A DNA stretch of 64,000 nt from CAYIHX01 sp964363305 (lineage in GTDB: Bacteria; Bdellovibrionota; UBA1018), in the NCBI GenBank assembly GCA_964363305.1, contig CAYIHX010000019.1:3690-67689 (forward strand). Direction: 5' to 3'. Both the position numbers and the translations under genes were made by a program. Below, one piece after another: positions 51,452 to 59,975 of the stretch; the stretch's first letter is position 1; each line of letters starts with the position of its first letter. The notes beneath the pieces were generated by a model. The model saw only the letters and a list, made by a program, of their open reading frames with translations. It was not told the origin of the DNA and did no database searches.

Positions 51452-51462
51452 GACAAACGAAG

Positions 51463-52176
51463 TCACCTTGCATGGGTAAACTGCACATCAAGCTCAATGC
51501 TCTCTACCAGCGGATTCCTGGACAACCGCGCGATGGCCTCAGAGGTGGCCATCATGATGTAATGCGCGCGGCTCTGACGAATCAGCCGGGCACCGGGAAC
51601 GAGTATGCGAGCTGAGGCCGCTACGATGACACGATGCTGTTGCGCTGCGCGCTCGGCAATCACTTCTGCGGGGGTACCGGGAGCATAGGAGAAAAGAGCC
51701 TTCACCGCTTCACTCAGCTTCGCGGTATCAGGGGTCACGCCAGAAGGCAGACAATCCATTACGTCAGTTGGGCCGCTCAAATCCTCGACCGGATCGTGGG
51801 CGTAGTACAGCATCTGGACGGTGCCATCCTCGCTCTGGACGATCTTGACGTGACGAGATCCTTGTGACGCTCGAGACGTTCCGCAAACCCAGAGCAGGCT
51901 ACCGCTTTCGCCTCTCCTGCAGAGCAGAGTTTCCTCTACCCTCGGAGACACATCAAACCGGCCGTAGCGCCCTTCGAATTGATCAGTCGATGGATCGCCC
52001 GTCGAAAAGTTAGTTTGATACACGACAAAATAGCGCCCGGTGTCGCCACCGGCTTGATCAACGACACAGGAGACCTCAGGAAGAGGCTTCGGGCCGCCAC
52101 TGATGATCGGTCCCGCGAAGGTAGTCGCGCCAGGGAGAGTTGCCCACAATAGAATCAGAGCCTTTTTCATCATCAT
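51463..52176 (-). CDS. Secreted protein with possible I9-like C-terminal domain
   Basis: 237 aa. Signal peptide (LLWATLPGATTFA). The middle is beta-rich with Cys pairs (SCVVDQ, LLCRRGE, LWVCGTS, DCLPSG). The last 60 residues (ARLIRQSRAHYIMMAT, SEAIARLSRNPLVESIELD) follow the pattern of subtilisin propeptide/I9 inhibitors, which end in NPxVExIE. A standalone inhibitor of the S8 protease type is therefore possible but unproven. It is divergent from a TIGR02147 regulator. Confidence 0.65.
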   Translation of the reverse strand: MMMKKALILLWATLPGATTFAGPIISGGPKPLPEVSCVVDQAGGDTGRYFVVYQTNFSTGDPSTDQFEGRYGRFDVSPRVEETLLCRRGESGSLLWVCGTSRASQGSRHVKIVQSEDGTVQMLYYAHDPVEDLSGPTDVMDCLPSGVTPDTAKLSEAVKALFSYAPGTPAEVIAERAAQQHRVIVAASARILVPGARLIRQSRAHYIMMATSEAIARLSRNPLVESIELDVQFTHAR

Positions 52177-52316
52177 AAAAATTCTTACGCTTTCGTTAGG
52201 TCCGTTTGATTTCTTGCCTAGAGGACTTGTACGTTCACATGACGCACATTGGTATATATTTAATATAAAAAATTACAGTACGAGATAAATAAAAAATATA
52301 GTAATCACCCCCAACC
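52177..52316. promoter_or_regulatory. AT-rich divergent promoter region
   Basis: This gap between two divergent genes holds TGGTATATATTTAATATAAA (52249-52268) and further A/T runs up to the regulator's ATG at 52317. No clear operator symmetry is seen. Both genes probably start here. Confidence 0.45.
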
Positions 52317-53123
52317 ATGACGGACCCCTTTAAATACATAAGCTACAAAGGCTTTCTTCAGGACCTCGTGAAATTCCGCGAGGAACGAGGGCAGACCCGG
52401 GCGGAATTGGCAAAAGCGATGGGCTGCCAAGCCGCTTATTTTTCCCAGGTCCTGAAGGCGAAGGCCGATCTTACCGAAGATCACGGGATTAAACTGTGTC
52501 GGCACCTCAAGTTGAACGCAGCGGAGACGGAATACTTCCTGCTCATTCTTCGACTCTCAAGAGCCGGCACCCAGGCTCTTTCGGAGTATCTCGAAGAGCA
52601 ACGGCTCAAACTTAAAAAAACACACGACGAGATCGAAGGGCGGGTTCAGTCCCGGAAGAACCGGTGGACGACCGAACGTGAAATCTACTACTGCTCCTCC
52701 TGGATTCCTTCGACTCTGCATACGGCGACCAGCTGCGAATCCTATCAAACCGTCTCAACGCTTTCGCGGCGTTTCGATCTCGATCCAAGCCTCGTAGAGG
52801 GCCACTTGCATGCATTAGAGAAATTCGGACTCATTCAATTCAACGAGGGTCGCTGGATCTTTCAAGGCGCTTCGATGCATTTTCCGAAAAACACCCCGCT
52901 CGACCAAGCCTTTCAACTCAATCACCGCGTACACGCGATGCACGCCTTGGCCGCAAAAAAAGAAGAGGAGATCCACTATGCGGCGGTCTTTGCCGCAGAT
53001 CGCAAGACGTTCATTAGAATCCGCGAACTCCTGTTGAAGACCGTGGAGAACACACACAAAGTGGCGGAGCCCGCTCCATGCGAAGAAATCTATTCAATCT
53101 GCCTTGATTTTTTTCGAACCTAA
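52317..53123 (+). CDS. TIGR02147-family regulator (second copy)
   Basis: 268 aa. The N-terminus YISYKGFLQDLVKFREERGQ with the helix-turn-helix AELAKAMGCQAAYFSQVLK is TIGR02147-like, and the C-terminal part has the family plan (LSRRFDLDPSLVEGHLHALE, FGLIQFNEGRWIF). Divergent from a secreted protein at 51463-52176, it may control it, as the first copy may do with its neighbour. No SD is seen before the ATG. Confidence 0.85.
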   Translation: MTDPFKYISYKGFLQDLVKFREERGQTRAELAKAMGCQAAYFSQVLKAKADLTEDHGIKLCRHLKLNAAETEYFLLILRLSRAGTQALSEYLEEQRLKLKKTHDEIEGRVQSRKNRWTTEREIYYCSSWIPSTLHTATSCESYQTVSTLSRRFDLDPSLVEGHLHALEKFGLIQFNEGRWIFQGASMHFPKNTPLDQAFQLNHRVHAMHALAAKKEEEIHYAAVFAADRKTFIRIRELLLKTVENTHKVAEPAPCEEIYSICLDFFRT

Positions 53124-53315
53124 TGAGGTTCGCGTGTTCCATCTCTCTGAAATTCGTTGGTCCAGCACGCTTGGCAGACTGAATTCATTCAGGCCATGGC
53201 GAATTTTTAGAAGGCTGATGGACCCTCTGATGCTGCTTTCCGCCGTAGGAACATCGTCATGCTAAAACAGCAAAGTATGGCGGACCGATTACGAGCCCGC
53301 CTCCTGAACGGATGC

Positions 53316-53711
53316 TCAGTATACGAAGTGGGCCTCAACCAGGAGGGGATTTGCGACGGTCATGGTTGCGTTGGCTTCGATAGCCTCGGTGGACAGCGTG
53401 AATTCTTCGTCATGGGCCACGATCTCGCAGGTGTCCGCTACCGTTTGTACCACGGAGATGGCCTGGTGGGCGCGACCGGCCGAGCGTCCGGCAAGACGTT
53501 TTACTTGGAGTTGAAACGATCCACGATCGGCGCAAGCCACTGTTGCCCGGAAAGTTATGCGGGTCGTCGGAGTACGGAGGGCGCCTGGGCCTGGCATCAT
53601 ATCTCCGGATTGAACGACCGATGTGATGAGAATGGGGGGGAGGGTGGCATGGGCGGTCGAAACCGCGAAAGCGGAGGCGAGGACAAAGCAAGACAACGTG
53701 TGGAACAACAT
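53316..53711 (-). CDS. Small secreted protein of unknown function
   Basis: 131 aa. Signal peptide (FVLASAFAVSTAHA-TL), mature part beta-rich with two Cys (TVACADRG, DTCEIVA). Not recognised. AAGGAG lies about 7 nt before the ATG. The 192 bp between it and the TIGR02147 gene hold nothing clear. Confidence 0.6.
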   Translation of the reverse strand: MLFHTLSCFVLASAFAVSTAHATLPPILITSVVQSGDMMPGPGALRTPTTRITFRATVACADRGSFQLQVKRLAGRSAGRAHQAISVVQTVADTCEIVAHDEEFTLSTEAIEANATMTVANPLLVEAHFVY

Positions 53712-53861
53712 GAGGGGCTCCTTTCAAGAGTTCGGTTTCCGCTATCAGCGTTTCATTGCGATTGGAACCGCTCCTGAGCTTCTTGCGCAGCCTGAGATAA
53801 AATCGGGCTGATTCACGAAACCTCTCTTTCCATCAACTCAAGAATCGATGAAAAGAAGAAA

Positions 53862-53936
53862 ATGCTTCCCCGGTTGACTCAATTTCTTAGAATTTCGAGG
53901 GGGCGAGTCCTGCAAGAAAGAAAGCGAATTTATGAA
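53862..53936 (+). pseudogene. brnT-like toxin remnant (C-terminal tail)
   Basis: The frame reads LTQFLRISRGRVLQERKRIY and E, which resembles the conserved end of BrnT-type RNase toxins (RIISAR, then ERxxYE). Nothing like the catalytic front half is present upstream. It runs into the start of the ribbon-helix-helix gene, as brnT does into brnA. It includes the 23-bp repeat (53914-53936). Confidence 0.45.
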
Positions 53937-54174
53937 AAGCAAATTGGAAAAACTGACGTCGAAAGAGATCGAAGCCATCACGCGGAAGACGAGGAGGAAG
54001 AGCAATGTTCCACTGGTGGTTTCCAAACCAACCCAGATCTCCCTTGATGAAGAGTTGAATGCAAAGATTGAAGTTCTATCGACCGCGCAGGGCGTGCCTG
54101 CGAAAACGTTTGTTACTACGCTACTCAAGGAAGATATCGCTCGCCTTTGGAAGATTTACAGGAAGGCAGTATAG
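53932..54174 (+). CDS. Ribbon-helix-helix antitoxin-like protein
   Basis: 80 aa. The C-terminal half TQISLDEELNAKIEVLSTAQ and GVPAKTFVTTLLKEDIARLW fits the ribbon-helix-helix fold of CopG/BrnA antitoxins. The N-terminus is basic (LEKLTSKEIEAITRKTRRK). Its toxin partner appears to be the degraded brnT tail just upstream, so this is probably an orphan antitoxin. Confidence 0.65.
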   Translation: MKSKLEKLTSKEIEAITRKTRRKSNVPLVVSKPTQISLDEELNAKIEVLSTAQGVPAKTFVTTLLKEDIARLWKIYRKAV

Positions 54175-54222
54175 CTAGGACGGATTTGACATGAGTGCGC
54201 GGTTCAAGCCGCCGGTACGGAG

Positions 54223-54969
54223 TCAAAGTGCGAGCTGGGTCTGAATCCATTCCGCATGAGCCGGAATAGGCAGAATTCTCATTTCAGTGGCGTAATCGCA
54301 TTCCTGGGATCGGTCACGCGGCGCTGTGAGCGCTCCTCCTATAATTCCAATCAATTCAAACTCACCCCGCTCATTCTGTAGATAGACAGCGCCGCCGCTA
54401 TCCCCGGGACAACCGAACTGATTTTCAGGTCCCGGTTCGGCGGCAAGGATTGGCCATTGTCCTGAAAAGCGCGAGTTAGGTTGCGCCCTAAAGTATTGGG
54501 TGAGCGTCACTGTTCCAAAAAGCTTGCGGCCGAAAACCCCGGCATCGCTATTTGGACCGTACCCGACGACATTCGCTAGGGTCGGTAGAGTTTCCCAGTT
54601 GTGAGCGAGGGGTTGGGCTCGAAATCCCGAAGCGGCTTTCGAAAGCGAAACGATGGCTAGGTCGCCATCGGCGTAGGGGGAAAGGATAGCGACTGAATCA
54701 GCCAGAATATGTTCTTTCAGGGACCCGTCCGGTTGAGTGAGCATAAAAGGTAGGCGTTTGATTTCCTCTGGACCATAAGGCTTTACGCAATGGGCAGCTG
54801 TGAGAACGCGATTCGGAGCCACGAGCACACCGGAGCATCCGTGCCCGAGGCGGCCAACATTGGGAAAGTCATTGGACCCCGCGAGTTCGCCGTTTCGAAC
54901 TGCGAGGGCCTGGCTACTCCCCCCGATCGCTAGCAGACATAAAAGGCTAGTGGGTACACGTGTTCTCAT
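54223..54969 (-). CDS. Secreted trypsin-like (S1) serine protease
   Basis: 248 aa. Signal peptide (LLCLLAIGGSSQALA). The triad is complete: VLTAAHC (His), GDLAIVSL (Asp) and CPGDSGGAV (Ser). The activation site is VRNGELAG rather than IVGG, so it may not need zymogen cleavage in the usual way. ATG 54969 gives a clean signal peptide; an ATG 63 nt upstream is in frame. Confidence 0.9.
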   Translation of the reverse strand: MRTRVPTSLLCLLAIGGSSQALAVRNGELAGSNDFPNVGRLGHGCSGVLVAPNRVLTAAHCVKPYGPEEIKRLPFMLTQPDGSLKEHILADSVAILSPYADGDLAIVSLSKAASGFRAQPLAHNWETLPTLANVVGYGPNSDAGVFGRKLFGTVTLTQYFRAQPNSRFSGQWPILAAEPGPENQFGCPGDSGGAVYLQNERGEFELIGIIGGALTAPRDRSQECDYATEMRILPIPAHAEWIQTQLAL

Positions 54970-55013
54970 GGCCCCGAGTCCTAGTTGATTATCCCTTTCT
55001 GGGCAACGGCGTA

Positions 55014-55349
55014 ATGCAGGAAATATTTTCAAATCTCCTGATCCTCTCCCTGACGGCAGCGACGATAACGGCGGTCGTGGAGGAGGACGCCATGGATGCC
55101 GAGGTGGAACTTCCCAGCTTTAAGAGCGCGGCGGAAGTGATTCGCCACAACCTGCTTTCCGTCATCAGAAAGTTGATGAAGCGGATACAGGATGAGGGGC
55201 GAGCAGTGACTTACAAAATCCGTCCCGAGCGGAGCTACGCACGGGTCTCCATGCAGCCGATCCAGTCCTGGAATCTCAAGAAGTCGGCCAAGATCGCGGC
55301 CTTCCAGAAAAGGCCGGAAACGCGCTTATCCGGACGCCATTGGCTCTAG
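55014..55349 (+). CDS. Hypothetical protein
   Basis: 111 aa from ATG 55014. A hydrophobic N-terminus (IFSNLLILSLTAATITAV) then a basic helical part (HNLLSVIRKLMKRIQDEG). It is not recognised, its start codon has no good RBS, and it lies in the divergent space of the trypsin gene. It may be a remnant. Confidence 0.35.
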   Translation: MQEIFSNLLILSLTAATITAVVEEDAMDAEVELPSFKSAAEVIRHNLLSVIRKLMKRIQDEGRAVTYKIRPERSYARVSMQPIQSWNLKKSAKIAAFQKRPETRLSGRHWL

Positions 55350-55401
55350 CTCATTTCGGCGGTATGGCGGTCGGGGCGAACGAAATAAGTTGGGGTTCAT
55401 G

Positions 55402-55748
55402 GCTGAAATTCGTTATAAACGAAGTCATGCTTCAGTCCATCGCGGTTGGGTTTCTAGTTCTACCCTCGGGTTTCGCGGCGCCAGCTCCATCGGCATCGAC
55501 GGTGCGGAAGAGTCAGGTGGATCAGCCTAATGAAAGTGTTCCGGAGGTCAAAGGGATTGATCCACGTTCGTTGCAACCCGCGCAAGTCGGAGGGCAGGGA
55601 CCGAGGACGTCGTCCTCGATCGCGGTGGGCGTGCAGTTTCCTATCGAGGGCAAAAGGGGCCGACGCAAGGATACCAGAACGGTCTCGGGCCCTGACGCCC
55701 CTGTCCCTTTGCGAGATCATAAATAGGGTTTGAATTGTTACTGAAAAG
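55402..55748 (+). repeat. Duplicated segment, copy B
   Basis: Second copy of the 50215-50570 segment, carrying paralogue B. Similarity covers the upstream 25 bp, the gene and about 20 bp beyond its stop (GGTTTGAATTGTTACTGAA versus GGTTTGAATTGCTACTGAA). Confidence 0.85.
55427..55726 (+). CDS. Small secreted protein, paralogue B
   Basis: 99 aa, paralogue of 50242-50550. The signal peptide is IAVGFLVLPSGFAA; the conserved block DPRSLQPAQVGGQGP and the GRRKDTRTVSGP end are nearly unchanged, while the 25 residues after the signal differ more (STVRKSQVDQPNESVPEV). This looks like a recent duplication with selection on the C-terminal part, or gene conversion. Confidence 0.7.
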   Translation: MLQSIAVGFLVLPSGFAAPAPSASTVRKSQVDQPNESVPEVKGIDPRSLQPAQVGGQGPRTSSSIAVGVQFPIEGKRGRRKDTRTVSGPDAPVPLRDHK

Positions 55749-56003
55749 GTTAACCGGGCATCTGAACTCGTAACTGCTTGAATCCTAAGCGCCTGAAACG
55801 AAAAGACCCCACACAAATTTCACTGTGAGAGGTCCAAAAAAATGGTTGGACTGACTCACACTCCATTATTCCGCTTACTTGCGGCCCGATTTTTCCTATT
55901 GGTTGAGTTGTTGGAAAACCGACCGCGTCAAGCAAGCGAGAAAACACGAGGTTGGGTGGTTGATTTGAGAAAACTCGCGAAATGTCGAGAGATGAAGTGG
56001 TGT

Positions 56004-57116
56004 TCATTTTCTTTTTTTCCTGCTGAGTTCTTCTTCTAACTGCTTAACGGTTGGAAGGCTGGACTTCAGTTCTTTAGGTAACGATTCGACCAATCGAGTT
56101 TTCCATGCCGCGACCCCAATGGGTTTTGCGATGTCTTGCAGTGCGTAGTCGACTTCGACCTTGTCGTTTGATTTACAGAGAAGTAGCCCGATGCTGGGTT
56201 GGTCATCTGGCCGCTTGAACTTGTCGTTGACTACTGAAAGATAGAAATTGAGCTTGCCCGCGAACTCCGGTTCAAACGGAACTGCTTTCAATTCAATGAC
56301 CACAAAGCAGCGAAGTGTCAGATGGTAAAAAAGCAAGTCGACGTAAAAGTCCTTCTTGCCGACCTTGAGATGAACTTGGCGTCCCACGAACGCGAAACCC
56401 ACACCGAGCTCAAGCAGGAACTTCTGGACGTGATCGACGAGCCCTTGTTCGAGTTCCTGCTCCTGGACCTCGGAAGCCAGGGTTAAAAAATCGAAAATAT
56501 AGGGGTCTTTGAGCGATTGTTGGGCCATATCGGAATGCGACGGGGGAAGCGCCTTTTTAAAATTGGTGATCGCTTTTCCCTGTCTCGAAGCAAGCCCGTT
56601 TTCAATTTGGGTCACTAAAATGGCCCTGGACCATCCGTGCTTGAGAGCCATTTTTGCGTAAAAACTGCGTTCTTTTGGGGCTTTCACTGTTTCGACTAAT
56701 ACAACCTGGTGGCCCCAGGGTATTTCTGCCACAGCTTGTGGCAGAAATGGGCGGTTTGTCTTGGTGGCCGTGGGGCGTCCCGCTTTTGCTGGGTAAGCGA
56801 GATAAAATGCCCGCATTCGCCAGATGTTCCGCTCTGAAAAGCCTTCGACGCCTGGAAAGGCCTTTTTCATATCGGTCGCGAAACGCTCGATGACAGCGGA
56901 TCCCCATTTTTCAGTTTTTTGTCTCTCAACGATGGAGCGACCAATATCCCAATAGAGGGCGAGCATCTCGCGATTGACCGCCAGTGTTGCCCGTGTTTGG
57001 GCCGCTGCCACCCGCGCCTTAATTTCAGATAGAAAAGTTGCGTAGCCGGAAACGGCACCCATTTCTGTCACAGGCCGTGGCAGAGTCTTTTTTTTTGTTG
57101 TATTGAGTTTTTTCAT
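56004..57116 (-). CDS. DUF1016/YhcG PDDEXK nuclease-domain protein
   Basis: 370 aa. The N-terminal DUF1016 helical domain (AQTRATLAVNREMLALYWDI, GRSIVERQ) is followed by the PD-(D/E)XK nuclease-like domain with FYVDLLFYHLTLRCFVVIEL and K, carrying the D-ExK motif. Such proteins are often linked to restriction and mobile regions, but no partner is near. A broken fragment of the same gene lies at 51229-51333. Codon use is AT-rich, suggesting transfer. Confidence 0.87.
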   Translation of the reverse strand: MKKLNTTKKKTLPRPVTEMGAVSGYATFLSEIKARVAAAQTRATLAVNREMLALYWDIGRSIVERQKTEKWGSAVIERFATDMKKAFPGVEGFSERNIWRMRAFYLAYPAKAGRPTATKTNRPFLPQAVAEIPWGHQVVLVETVKAPKERSFYAKMALKHGWSRAILVTQIENGLASRQGKAITNFKKALPPSHSDMAQQSLKDPYIFDFLTLASEVQEQELEQGLVDHVQKFLLELGVGFAFVGRQVHLKVGKKDFYVDLLFYHLTLRCFVVIELKAVPFEPEFAGKLNFYLSVVNDKFKRPDDQPSIGLLLCKSNDKVEVDYALQDIAKPIGVAAWKTRLVESLPKELKSSLPTVKQLEEELSRKKRK

Positions 57117-57153
57117 TCTCGTTTGTACCTATCTCATGACACCAGGCGGGGAG

Positions 57154-57300
57154 TCACTCCTTCTTCCTATGATCGTAAAGACTGACCACTTTTTCCATCA
57201 CGGCTTCCTCGGTCAGTATGAATCGTAGAACCTCAGTGGCACCGGCTTCGTCGATCCCGGCCAGGCGTATATAGAAGTTAACCGGCCAATTGGGATTTGG
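57154..57300 (-). pseudogene. Possible C-terminal gene remnant
   Basis: On this strand a coding-like frame reads NWPVNFYIRLAGIDEAGATE, then VLRFILTEEAVMEKV and ends KKE. It has no start and joins out of frame to the lipoprotein gene. It may be the tail of a lost gene. Nothing else is seen in this gap. Confidence 0.3.
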
Positions 57301-57302
57301 AA

Positions 57303-58157
57303 TTAAAGAGCGAAAGCGGCGGAGCGAATGAAAAGCTCGAGTTCTTTGATTCGCCCCGATTGCTCGACTCTCTTTTGGAGCATCGGATCGGCGGAGCTGT
57401 TTTGTAGCTCTTTGAGAGCGCTGAGTCGATTCTTCCACTCATCTACGATCTCCTGGGCGACGACCCAAGTTGGATCGCCATGTCTAATCGAGGATTCGTT
57501 AACTTTCACATCTGGAAATTTAGATAGCGTGTCTTCAAGAATGTACTGATGATCAACTCCAAAAACAAAAACGACATTCGATGCCTGGATTTTTCTGGCC
57601 TCGGTCATACATCTCTCGGCAATCCTTGAGTTGCGAGTGATCCAAAACCCGTCGGCCGCCTCTCCGTCCTTTTTCAAAATGGTGTCGTGAATTTTTTGAA
57701 TTAACTGTTTCGCAGGGGTGCTGATAAAAAAATCATACTTTCCTGCGACAGACTTCGTCGCGCGATCCATCAATTCTTTCTGTTGCTGATCGACAGACGC
57801 CTTCACCAAAGGGGAAAGCTCCTTGTAGGTTTTAAAATCAGCTCTCCAATCGACAGCGGCAGAGCTGATGAAAAGCTCTCTTGCCAGATGTTTTAGAACC
57901 ACTGTCTCCGGCGGATAGAGGCCAACACGATTTGTGTCCTCATCTTGTGGATCAACTTCCAAGCAAAGAAGCTGGGGTTGCAGGGCTTTTACGGTGGATT
58001 GTAGATCATTCAGAGAGAAGCCATAAATCGGGTCCAGATGAAAGCGGTGGAGGCTGCCTACGACGGTGACGTTCACTGTCTTTCGGTTTGCTAGGGTTGC
58101 GCATCCACCCCAGCCGCTCATCATCAAAACACATGCCGCAACAACGCGATAACGCAT
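57303..58157 (-). CDS. Lipoprotein with a TraB/GumN (Tiki)-like domain
   Basis: 284 aa. Lipobox SGWGGC (Cys19). The fold signatures VVGSLHRFH and LQPQLLCLEVDP near the start and VVFVFGVDHQYILEDTL near the end follow the TraB/GumN/EreA pattern, in which conserved GxxH motifs build a metal-dependent hydrolase or protease site. The GxxxH spacing is loose, so activity is uncertain. The gene is AT-rich and stands alone. Confidence 0.65.
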   Translation of the reverse strand: MRYRVVAACVLMMSGWGGCATLANRKTVNVTVVGSLHRFHLDPIYGFSLNDLQSTVKALQPQLLCLEVDPQDEDTNRVGLYPPETVVLKHLARELFISSAAVDWRADFKTYKELSPLVKASVDQQQKELMDRATKSVAGKYDFFISTPAKQLIQKIHDTILKKDGEAADGFWITRNSRIAERCMTEARKIQASNVVFVFGVDHQYILEDTLSKFPDVKVNESSIRHGDPTWVVAQEIVDEWKNRLSALKELQNSSADPMLQKRVEQSGRIKELELFIRSAAFAL

Positions 58158-58219
58158 ACAAAAAGAATATCAGGCTGTGCACGTTTTTGATAAACTGATC
58201 GTAAAAAAGAGGAGCTGGA

Positions 58220-58687
58220 GTGGCTTCCAGTCACGCTCGGTGTGAACGACTCCAAGGTCGCGCTGGCCCAGAGTTCGAATCGAGTCTTTCAGTTCGCGGG
58301 TGCCCTTGCGCTTGAGTTTGGTAAGCTCACTCCGCGTGTGGCTCTCTCCTGGGCGCGGTGCTGATGTCGCAGGGGTACGTGGGGATGTCGTTTCTTCCGT
58401 TCTGGGGGTTCGTGATCGCCTACGGCGTGCAGCAGGTCGGGAATGCGATGCTCAGCCCCACGAATCGCGGCCAGGTGATGGCGCTCGCGGAGCCAAAGGT
58501 GCGCGGTCGAGTCGCCGCGTTTCGTGGCCTCATGATTGATGTCGGGACGCTTGCTGGGAATTTCGGAGCGCTCGCGATGATCAGCATGGGCGCGCCGACG
58601 GGGTGGGTGTTTGGAGTCGGGGGAGTGGTGATGGGGTTGGTGGCAGTTTATCAGTTTCTCGGGGTTGCGGAATGCCCCTTCAGGTAG
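58220..58687 (+). pseudogene. MFS transporter fragment 1 (frameshifted)
   Basis: One frame gives GVNDSKVALAQSSNRVFQFA then GALALEFGKLTPRVALS. The next frame continues LMSQGYVGMSFLPFWGFVIA and ends in two further membrane segments (GWVFGVGGVVMGLVAVYQF). Together they are the C-terminal third of an MFS carrier. A shift lies near 58345 (CTCTCCTGGGCG). The front two thirds are absent. This accounts for the long gap 58158-58750. Confidence 0.75.
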
Positions 58688-58750
58688 GTGGGTTGCACAT
58701 CCTGAGACAGACCTATGCTGGCTGCTTCATTTGAATTAGACCCGTTCAGT

Positions 58751-58987
58751 ATGAAGAACCTAATTTTGATCCTATCTTTTGGGCTCCTGGCCTCGTCGCA
58801 AACATTTGTGTTTGCGGATGCTCCTGTGGATAGAAGTACGCCAGTTCCAACCTGCACTTGCTATGGAGGTCCTGGCGGCTATCCATACTCGTGCCCAGCG
58901 GTGAGCAGGACATGCTACGGAGGGCCGGGGTACTATCCCTACCAATGCTGGGTTTGCCCAGACGGTTCAGTTCCTCACCCAGGCTGA
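58751..58987 (+). CDS. Small Cys-rich secreted peptide with internal repeat
   Basis: 78 aa from ATG 58751. Signal peptide (LILSFGLLASSQTFVFA-DA), then a doubled motif: TCYGGPGGYPYSC and TCYGGPGYYPYQC, each with a Tyr/Gly/Pro-rich loop between Cys, ending CPDGSVPHPG. The repeat suggests a disulfide-braced surface peptide. Not recognised. Confidence 0.6.
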   Translation: MKNLILILSFGLLASSQTFVFADAPVDRSTPVPTCTCYGGPGGYPYSCPAVSRTCYGGPGYYPYQCWVCPDGSVPHPG

Positions 58988-59142
58988 AACCTTATCCGGA
59001 TACCTGCGTGGCGAAAGCGCCTGGTCGATTGTATAGCGAACGGGATGACGGGAGCTACGACTCCTTTCGGCTTTTTTCAGCTCATTGCGGCTTCGCTTCG
59101 ATGGGGTATGGGTGTAGGGACGCTTCAGAGGACAGGCAGACA

Positions 59143-59793
59143 ATGAAAACATGGCCATTTCGCATGAGTGCGATACTCTCGCTTCTAGTCGTATTTGGAG
59201 CGCCAGCGTTCAATACTCCGGCCTACTCATCCGGTTCCTCTTGTGCGCAATTACTCGATCAGGCCATACCTGTTTTTAATCAGGCGTTTTTTGATCTTCG
59301 GATTTATAGGATCGCCGATTGCCAAGCCAACGTCCTTCGTCTTCTCCAGAGCTTGAAAGCTCAGCAGACCGACCTAAAAGACGCCCAGGTCCTCTACATT
59401 TTCCGGGCGACAGCGTCCCTGGATGACCTCGATCGATCTTCTTTGATTTGGCTCCATCCTAAGAGTGCCAAACTGGGAATCGGTCCCTTCGCGCCCCCGT
59501 GGATGTTCCACGTCAATCTCCTGGTGGGAACGAAGATCCTGGACCTCGATTTCGGCCATTGGCCAAGTCCTATTGACGCTGAGGAGTATTTCAGAAGGAT
59601 GTTTCCTCAGCAGGCCGAGATCTATGTGAGGTCTGTTCCTGCGGAGGAGTACCTCGCCGACTACCTGATCGGCATCGAAGATCATGACTGGCGCAAATAT
59701 CTTTTTCACGGAGAGCCCAGGTATCCAGCACGGCGCCTTCCTGACTTTCTTTCTTCGCAGGAAGGTGCCTGCCGAGAAGCCATGCGGTTTTAG
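59143..59793 (+). CDS. Secreted protein, possible protein-glutaminase-like cysteine enzyme
   Basis: 216 aa. Signal peptide (SLLVVFGAPAFNTPAYS). Spaced motifs DCQANVLRLLQSL (Cys), PPWMFHVNLLVGTKIL (His) and LDLDFG (Asp), followed by EEYFRRMFP, resemble the Cys-His-Asp arrangement of protein-glutamine glutaminases with a transglutaminase-like fold. The match is by eye only. It lies between the two MFS fragments. The frame upstream of the ATG at 59143 is not coding. Confidence 0.6.
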   Translation: MKTWPFRMSAILSLLVVFGAPAFNTPAYSSGSSCAQLLDQAIPVFNQAFFDLRIYRIADCQANVLRLLQSLKAQQTDLKDAQVLYIFRATASLDDLDRSSLIWLHPKSAKLGIGPFAPPWMFHVNLLVGTKILDLDFGHWPSPIDAEEYFRRMFPQQAEIYVRSVPAEEYLADYLIGIEDHDWRKYLFHGEPRYPARRLPDFLSSQEGACREAMRF

Positions 59794-59817
59794 ACTTCGG
59801 CGGACAGACTTTTGATA

Positions 59818-59961
59818 ATGGCCAGATCATGGCGCTCGCCGAGTTGAAGGTGTGGAGCCGAGTCGCTGTATTTCGCGGACACATGATTGATATGGGCGCG
59901 CCGCTGGGATCGGTGTTTGGGGTCGGTGGTGATTTCTCGTTTTTTCGAGTTGGGGGAGGCT
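59818..59961 (+). pseudogene. MFS transporter fragment 2 (with deletion)
   Basis: GGCCAGATCATGGCGCTCGC matches GGCCAGGTGATGGCGCTCGC in fragment 1 (58473). Similarity continues to the segment GGCGCGCCG...GTGTTTGGGGTCGG, but about 50 bp in the middle is missing. The protein reads GQIMALAELKVWSRVAVFRG then HMIDMGAPLGSVFGVGG. It is a second, more decayed copy of the same gene end. Confidence 0.75.
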
Positions 59962-59975
59962 GTGGGATAGCTTTC

